A stretch of DNA of 64,000 nucleotides from Bemisia tabaci. Lineage: Eukaryota > Arthropoda > Insecta > Hemiptera > Aleyrodidae. Positions within the stretch are counted from its first letter, which is position 1; the number at the start of each line of letters is the position of its first letter. Below are positions 57,937 to 64,000 of the stretch, piece by piece. The stretch is taken from positions 42,338,369 to 42,402,368 of the forward strand of contig NC_092800.1 in the NCBI RefSeq assembly GCF_918797505.1, written 5' to 3'. A program made the position numbers and the translations under genes. The notes under the pieces were generated by a model, which saw nothing but the letters and a program-made list of their open reading frames with translations, searched no databases and had not been told where the DNA came from.

Positions 57937-58182
57937 CTGCTGGTTTAATGGCTTCGTGTCTATTGCACCTTCAGCCAACTTTAGACAATGTTTAGTGTCC
58001 GTAGACATCAGGCTCCATGCTCCAGGCTTTTCTAATTTTCAGGGATTAGGGCCGAGGAGAATCTGTTTCAGCAGATCTACTCGTCAATTCCGTGAAAATT
58101 AGACGCCACCACCGGGATTCGAACCCGGGACCTATTGACCTAGAGTCAGACGCGCTGACCACTAGGCCAACTTGGCCGGCAT
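57912..58182 (-). mobile_element. tRNA-derived SINE, about 271 bp, with 12-bp duplication
   Basis: Read on the minus strand from 58182 it opens with a tRNA-like head (GCCGGCCAAGTTGGCC, A box TGGCCTAGTGG, B box GGTTCGAATCC), then an unrelated body and an A-tail (T-run at 57907-57936 on the plus strand). CATGCCGTTTTT flanks both ends (57900-57911, 58183-58194). The boxes are the internal RNA polymerase III promoter. The anticodon stem is mismatched and the anticodon would be CTA, so this is not a working tRNA gene. The source tRNA cannot be named safely. Confidence 0.9.
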
Positions 58183-58301
58183 CATGCCGTTTTTGATACT
58201 CCTAAAAACAGCTGTGCCCGCAGAAGACGAAAGTAGCGCCCTCCGCAACTGATTATGGAGGAGGAATAAAACAGTATCTTACCTTCGGTTGCGGGAAGAT
58301 C

Positions 58302-58512
58302 CAGCAGCAGCAGCAGCAGCACCTGGAACAGAGAATAAAAAAAAAGAAAAGAAAGAAAAGAAGGAAAAAAAAATAAAAAAAAATGCGACGATCCCGGTAC
58401 GATGGCACCCAGCAGCAGCACCTGCAACAGAGAATAAAAAAAAGAAAAGAAAGAAAAGAAGGGGGGAAAAAAAAGAAAAATGCGACGATCCCGGTACGAC
58501 GGTGTCCACCAG
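58302..58512 (+). repeat. Tandem (about 99 bp) CAG and purine-rich units
   Basis: (CAG)6 at 58302 begins a unit CACCTGGAACAGAGAATAAA, A/G-rich run, TGCGACGATCCCGGTACGA. It recurs 99 bp on, and a third start (CCACCAGCAGCGG) is at 58506. The overlapping ORFs are low-complexity artefacts. Confidence 0.85.
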
Positions 58513-58904
58513 CAGCGGCCTCCCCCAACCCCGGCTTCCAGCGTCCCGGTTCCTTTCCCACCTCCTCCCTTTTTTTTTTTTTTTTATTTACCTTATTTTT
58601 TCCTTTATCTTTTTTCTGAGAATACGAGTACCTAAAACGATGATTAATAAAAATTTAACCTGGTACGGCCGTAGTAATGATAAAATACTATAGAATATAC
58701 CTAAAATTTATAATTTATAAGCGAAAAAATTTCAATTTGAAAAATGACTGCTTTATTTAACTTTGAAAAATAAAAATTTAAAATTTGAAAATTAAAAACA
58801 TTTAGATGGTAAAATCCATTAAAATTGCATATGTACACTCTGTAAAATAAATTAATCGTTGGGTCGAAATCATCTCCCGTCAATTTGTCATCCCCCTCCT
58901 CCTC

Positions 58905-59023
58905 ACGAAAGAATGTAACTCCATTTCAATGTTGCCAAATTTCTCCTCGCAAATTGCATATTAACAAGGAAAATTAGAGCCATTTCTAACTGAAAATTTC
59001 ACCGATTATTCCTCGGATTTTAA
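58905..59023. mobile_element. MITE, GCCGTGCTAAGG family, copy K left half, split
   Basis: CAATGTTGCCAAATTTCTCC and further body lie before, and GGAAATTTGGCAACGGCTGA with CGTTTTGCCTTAGCACG (about 59590-59725) lie after, the element at 59024-59463. The later MITE inserted into this one. Confidence 0.55.
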
Positions 59024-59463
59024 GGTGATTCGATGGACGCCATATTTTGTGTCAGAACGGCATGCGATATATCGCATCAATTGGTTCCATTTTTTCAGCT
59101 ACTCGTCATTTTTCTCCAATTTTGAGATCGCAATTCTGTTGTCAGGAGACTAAAGCACTCACTTACCAATTTTAACAAAGAAATTCAACGTAATAAAGGC
59201 GTGGTTTTTTTAGATAGAAAATATCGCATTCGACTGCAGTTTCGATATCAGTATCGAATGCGATGTTTTCTCTCTGAAAAAACCACGCCTTTCTTACGTT
59301 GAATTGCTTTGTTAAAATTGGTAAGTGAGTGCTTTAGTCTCCTGACAACAGAATTGCGATCTCAAAATTGGAGAAAAATGACGAGTAGCTGAAAAAATGG
59401 AACCAATTGACGCGATGTATCGCATGCCGTTCTGACACAAAATATGGCATCCATCGAATCACC
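59024..59463. mobile_element. GGTGATTCG MITE family, copy 3, 440 bp
   Basis: GGTGATTCGATGGACGCCAT and its inverse, arms about 190 bp with high identity (GTGTCAGAACGGCATGCGAT, then ATATCGCATC). TTAA on the left; TCAT on the right. Confidence 0.85.
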
Positions 59464-59725
59464 TCATTATCAAATCGTCGCTTGGCTGACAAAAGGGCGT
59501 AACTACACATTGAGGTGATCCCGGAAAAGCATCGATATGTATGGAAGACAGGGCTCATTATAGAGTGTAGTTACACCCTTGTGTCAGGAAGGCGACGAAA
59601 TTACGAAGAAAATTCTTTGAAAAATTTCAATAAAAATATCTATGAATTACCCCGAAAACTTCTGATTTATCCAAGGAAATTTGGCAACGGCTGATGGTTT
59701 ACACGACGTTTTGCCTTAGCACGCG

Positions 59726-60365
59726 CGTTCCTTCGGACACTGAATTCGTGTTGGTGAGGTGGACTATGCCCCGCCCCTCCTTTTCCAAGTTTTTCCCCCA
59801 ACGCGACGGGTATTTTGTCATCACCTCTTTGTCAAGACCCAGACTCTTATCTCTCTTTTACTGCCGATTTCCTTCTCATCCGAGACTCTTTAAGAGAATT
59901 TTCTCCGATGCCTGTCGCCAAACGGCCAGACAGGGATTCTGTCGAGCGGATGTTCGGCATATCTGGCCACCCGTGCCCCCCTCCCCCTTCCACCTTACCA
60001 GGGACTGATCGGAGACGTTACGTGAAACGTCTAAGGTAGTCCGGTGTGTGAAATTGAAGGTGACGGTTCAGACCTCTACAGTGGCTTGTGATTTTGAGTA
60101 GCTAATTTTTCTGTCAAGTTCGGTAGTTCCTCGCTGTTAATTTTGAAACGCTTCTTATCCTGTCCAATTCCACAATGCGTTGAGTTTCCTAAGAGTTGAT
60201 GGTAAATACCACCTGTATTCGTCGTCGTTTGATGCGCTTTCGGTATGGCCCTTCCGTGATACTAAAATGATATTTGTTTCGAGGATATCATTTTGGAAAA
60301 CAGATTGTTCGTATGTAAATCACTCCGTATTTTTGGTAAGTCGGTTGCGCATAGCATGAAAAATT
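59726..60365. other. GC-richer intergenic stretch, possible exon remnants
   Basis: Two overlapping plus frames (59694-60008 and 59815-60039) with one ending KRLR at AAGGTAGTCC, a donor-like site. No ATG in good context and no recognised family. Confidence 0.2.
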
Positions 60366-60502
60366 GGAGTACATTTTGCAATTTGGAACTATAAATTCTC
60401 GCCCGGTTTAAAAACAACACATGTGCCATTCGTTTCCCTATGCACATAAGTGTTTTTCCATAAGAGTTAGAATTTATAGTTCCAAATTGCAAAATGCAGT
60501 CC
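60366..60502. mobile_element. Small MITE, 137 bp, AATT duplication
   Basis: GGAGTACATTTTGCAATTTG plus GAACTATAAATTCT pairs with the right end at near identity. AATT flanks both sides (60362-60365, 60503-60506). Confidence 0.85.
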
Positions 60503-60716
60503 AATTGACCCGCGTTGGGTTCAGAAAGGCATTTTTCGGTTGCGGTGTTTTAGAAGCTTCATTGTTAGTTTATACTGAAGAGGAAAAACTATTGAGAGAA
60601 TATTCTAAACTATTGAGAGATTTTCTAAAATTTTTAGTTTTCAGCATTGTAAAATTGTAAAGATAATCTACTAAAAATGTTAACGAATTTCATGCGTTTG
60701 AGTTAATTATAGTGAC

Positions 60717-60881
60717 CAGTGGCGTGGCGTGAATTGCGATATATCGAATGATCTGCCATTTAAACCTATGGTAAAGAATCGATTATTAAGGTGTTCGCTG
60801 CGAACACCCTGTTTATCGATCCTTTTCCATAGGTTTAAATGGCAGATCATTCGATTTATCGCAAAGCATGTCACGCCACTG
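60717..60881. mobile_element. CAGTGGCGTGGC hAT MITE, copy 2, 165 bp
   Basis: CAGTGGCGTGGCGTG start and CACGCCACTG end, exact 8-bp duplication ATAGTGAC (60709-60716, 60882-60889), central palindrome GGTGTTCGCTGCGAACACC. Inner TTAAACCTATGG pairs with CCATAGGTTTAA; the whole copy folds on itself. Confidence 0.92.
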
Positions 60882-60889
60882 ATAGTGAC

Positions 60890-62452
60890 TGAAGTGTTAA
60901 TGGAGATCCTGAGACACCGCAATCAAGAAATGTCCTCTCTGCACCCGACGCTTCAATTGTCCTTCTCATTAACGAAATGTTTTTACGTACATAATCGCTT
61001 GCCCGAGGTATCGGTGAAGGGCGATTTTCCTTTTGATTTCCTCGAGATTTTTTAATCCCGAGAGTTTCGCAATCAGGTTACTATAATTTGTCACTCGTGT
61101 CGGTTATCACTGTATGAGTTATCGGCAAACTTTTTTCGTTATACTTTCATGATATTTGGTATAATGATATCGTTTTGATATTAATTTTTATTCTTACCTC
61201 TATACTCTCTCAATGTTGATTTGATACGTCAATTGCCTGAACCGCAAGATATTTTAACGATTCGGAGGGGATTAGATGTGGCCCTATACAACCTCTGACT
61301 TATGAGGCTTGAAAGAAGGGGGGGGGGGGGGGCTCTTTTGACTTTTCTTTTCCAATCTTATGGGATGATACGGAAATTTTTTAATTCGAGATTGTTTTTG
61401 ATTTTCTGCGATACTTGTTAAACCTCAGGCTCCAGAAGGCCCTTTTCAGGAAGGTCGCAGTGTTTTGATGAAGAACGACCCTTCAGAAAAATTGCCTTTA
61501 ACTCGCCGCAAAGTTATCGGCGGCTAAACCGCCAAAAGTTGCAGTTTCATTGTATTAAATCGCAACATTTCTATATTTTCGTTGTAGTATGCAACTTTAG
61601 GAATATTTTATTAGACAATTTACACGAATGTTAAGTTATGGCTTTATCTCTTAAGGCATTTAATTCTTTCTTTTACAGTCAATATTTTCCGGTCGGTGCA
61701 ACATTCGACGAGGCGGTACACGAGGACTGAAAATGTTTACTCTGCATCAGAGCTGTTCCTGACTTTACAGATCATCCCTTCATCACGGTAAGATTTTTCT
61801 TATTCTTTCCTGATTTCAGAATTCCAGGGAGAACCTCGCTCACCCGACCAAGCCCCTCTCGAAACAAAATCCTGGCCACGTGTCTGCTCTACGGGAAGAG
61901 GGGGGGGGGGGGGCTATTGAGCAAAGTGACGATACGTAACGATTTTGAGAGATTTTATTTCATAAGGATTTCAAAAGTCCTTCAAAGCTTTATATCCGTG
62001 GTCCAGAGAACTTTTGATAGATCGGGGCATCGTAAGGTTGCATCGAATGCACCCTAGCGAAGAGCAACTGTTAATCTTGTTAGCGTAGCAAGCGTCCTTT
62101 ACTTCCGAAAATTTCCTAGCAAAAGGAACACGAAATTTCGAGGTCCACTTATAGTTTCTCGGCAGGGGAAATTGGCGAAAAAGCATGAATTTTGCAGTTT
62201 TAATTTCTCTCTGAAAAGCTTGTCTCGAGTAAAATATCAAATTACCGGAAATTGGTGGGTATTGAGAAAAACAGATGTCATTTACGGATTCAGCACTAAA
62301 TATTACATAATATTCAACCATCATATTCCCAACAATTTTTTTTTGCAAACCTGTGTAACTCATTGAACCAAAATACGGCGAAAAAAAGATTTTTCACTAA
62401 GAAATTTCAATAAAATCCATGACCGGTTATCATTTTCCCGGATATGTTTTCT
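60890..62452. other. Intergenic, nothing recognised
   Basis: Contains G-runs near 61318-61332 and 61899-61911. The minus-strand ORF at 61971-62363 (130 codons) has no recognised domain. Splice-like sites are present but no gene can be built. Confidence 0.4.
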
Positions 62453-63075
62453 AAGGGGCCGCTCAAGTACTACGTATCGCATTTTTTTCCAATTTTTGAC
62501 CCCCCTCCCCCTTGTAACGCACCCGTAATGCAGACACCCCCCATTTTTGAATTACGTAACGCTGATCTGAGCCCCCCCCCCCATTTTCAAAATATCAGGA
62601 AACTCCGAGAAAATAGCGTGAAAAAATTCGTGTTATTCTGGAGATATCGCTAGATAACGCTGAACGACGGGGAGAGATCAACAGAGGTGTGAAGGAAGGA
62701 TCACGCGCCGAACAGTGGCGTGGCGTGCTTTGCGATATATCGATTGATCTGCCATTTAAATCTATGGAAAAGTATCGATAAACAGGGTGTTCGCAGCGAA
62801 CACCTTAAAAATCGATTATTTATGACAGCTTCAAATGGGGAAATATTGATCGATCGAAAAGCACGCCACGCCACTGGCGCCGAAAAGATTCATTCGGGAA
62901 GGACGGGATTTTCAATTATTAGCACGTATTTTTTTTCAAAGCCCCCCCCCCCCCCCCCGGCTCGAATTTGTTTGGTAACGCTGAGCTTGACCCTTCCCCC
63001 CATGTAATGTAACGTTATACGCTGACTTAACCCCCCCCCCCTTAGTATGTTACGTAATTCTTAAGCGGTCCCTAA
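62453..63075. mobile_element. Element with TAAGGGGCCGCTCAAGTA ends, interrupted by a hAT MITE
   Basis: TAAGGGGCCGCTCAAGTACT and TACGTA at the left pair with TACGTAATTCTTAAGCGGTC at the right. The interior repeats GTAACGC and long C-runs. The MITE at 62713-62876 sits inside it. Confidence 0.7.
62713..62876. mobile_element. CAGTGGCGTGGC hAT MITE, copy 3, 164 bp
   Basis: CAGTGGCGTGGCGTGCTTTG and its inverse, exact 8-bp duplication GCGCCGAA (62705-62712, 62877-62884) and GGTGTTCGCAGCGAACACC in the middle. Confidence 0.93.
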
Positions 63076-64000
63076 AATATTCCATGGTACTATGGTAGTT
63101 TCCCTTTCCCGCTTTAAGATTTTGGGGTTGCGGGTTTATACAGATTTCGTTAAAGCCACCCGTGCTAGTAAAATACGTCGTTTCTAGGTAATTTTCAGGC
63201 TCCATGTCGCAACGCTGGCCAGTTGGAAAAATCAGGTCCTTCCTTCCGTCTGATCTCGTCGGCGTCGGCGTCGTCGAAAAGAGAGCCAGACACCTTGTTT
63301 TGCGTAGGAAATCTGGATAGACGACAGCGTCTAGACAGGGTAAGAATGGAACCGGCCAGAAAAGGCAGGTGGAGCAGCCAAAATTGGTTTCTCGAAACTT
63401 CGAAACGGTTACATAAGAGAGAGCGACAAAGAGACTTATCGGTTTCCCGTCTGGGGAAGTGTCTCTGAAACGGCAAGAGTAGGAGGAGGGTCGGGTCCCC
63501 ACACACTCACACGCACACGTTTTTCGCCAGACCTGAAGTCTCGGAGATTTCAGTTTCAGACCGGCCGAGTACACGTGCCACTCCCCCCCCCCCCTTCCAA
63601 CGACGCCCGGCCTATGGCATTTTCCTTTGCCAGTTGTCTGTCTTGTTCAGAGAATGCCTCCCACTTGCGCGCTGTGTCCGTCCGGTGGCAAGTAGCCTCG
63701 CTTAAAATCTGAAATCTGTTCATTTAAGTATCAAAACGTTTTTCCTACGGTTGTGCCGCCCCTCTTGTAGTGCTTGTCAATTGTTTTCGAGGACATTTCA
63801 AGATATCGTGTGTAAATCCTCGCTTAATGTAACCGTGATGAGAAAGGCATTTTCTTTGTAACAAATTCTCGATGTGATCAGTTCACCCATGTGTTAAAAT
63901 CCCGATTGCACTGCGCGCGCCGGCCATCCGTGATTCTTGTTAACTTTCAGGAGCATTTTCGAAGGCTCCGTTTGCGTTCGTGAGATTCATAAGTGACTAC
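63076..64000. other. GC-richer window end, possible 5' region of a gene beyond the window
   Basis: CpG-containing sequence with long ORFs on both strands (63050-63574 minus, 63223-63468 plus) that show no family features. The T/C-rich, CG-rich character from 63200 on would fit a promoter or leader, but no start site or donor can be assigned. Confidence 0.3.

Noticed and set aside
57647..58008. Pro/Phe/Leu-rich ORFs at 57647-58008 and 58182-58693
   Set aside because: Translations of homopurine tracts, a T-run and CAG/A-rich repeats.
58090..58182. Possible functional tRNA gene on the minus strand
   Set aside because: A and B boxes are good, but the anticodon stem is mismatched, the anticodon would be CTA, and the sequence continues into a body with an A-tail and target duplications. 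It is a SINE head.
62935..63045. C-runs (and G-runs at 44427, 44627, 61318, 61899) as G-quadruplex signals
   Set aside because: Single long homopolymers, not spaced runs; many sit inside transposable elements and may be of variable length by sequencing error.
63050..63574. 174-codon minus-strand ORF near the window end
   Set aside because: No domain, signal or composition of a protein. Overlaps open frames on the other strand in GC-rich, stop-poor DNA.

Overview
The window is nuclear DNA of an arthropod, most likely an insect. Genes have GT-AG introns, the DNA is AT-rich, transposon remnants are dense, and a short TTAGG-type repeat (the usual insect telomere unit) lies near 22.36 kb. The protein-coding genes are animal. 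The number of small inverted-repeat elements would suit a large hemipteran genome, but the order cannot be fixed from this sequence alone.

Four genes can be read in full. (1) On the minus strand, 11.7-21.8 kb, a six-exon ZZZ3/Atac1 homologue (SANT plus ZZ finger, ATAC histone acetyltransferase complex) gives 382 residues. (2) Inside its first coding intron, on the same strand, lies an uninterrupted 313-codon CDK1-type kinase with all catalytic motifs but PSTALRE in place of PSTAIRE. It looks like an intact retrogene. (3) On the minus strand, 30.8-41.9 kb, a nine-exon RUSF1 (DUF647) homologue gives 494 residues. (4) On the plus strand, 51.1-55.4 kb, a three-exon CRAL-TRIO lipid-transfer protein gives 291 residues, with two strikingly GC-rich exons.

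The first 10 kb is accessory DNA. It holds a cluster of one MITE family (0.9-3.5 kb), a possible orphan terminal exon (4.0-4.2 kb), and a GC-rich cassette (5.1-7.6 kb) with a proline/arginine-rich ORF and a separate ORF carrying BEL/Pao-like Cys-His knuckles. The motif YCGCCYTTGTA recurs eight times downstream of these two ORFs. After these come a decayed Ty1/copia RNase H end (7.7-8.1 kb) and a four-copy 226-bp tandem repeat (9.3-10.2 kb).

The remainder is introns and intergenic DNA filled with non-autonomous elements. Several can be classified from target-site duplications: hAT-like with 8-bp duplications (15.6, 44.4, 60.7 and 62.7 kb), a 9-bp Mutator-like one (30.2 kb), a 4-bp TYAA family (36.5, 56.9 and 59.0 kb), a 7-bp family (23.0 and 42.2 kb), probable Tc1/mariner-like elements (17.6 and 41.6 kb), a tRNA-derived SINE with a 12-bp duplication (57.9 kb) and two LINE 3' fragments (37.9 and 38.5 kb). 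A 216-bp-arm hairpin lies in an intron of the CRAL-TRIO gene, and a 78-bp spacerless palindrome lies in an upstream intron of the same gene. The last kilobase is GC-richer and may be the 5' flank of a gene beyond the window.

The genes do not form a pathway. ZZZ3 (chromatin) and CDK1 (cell cycle) are linked only by nesting.
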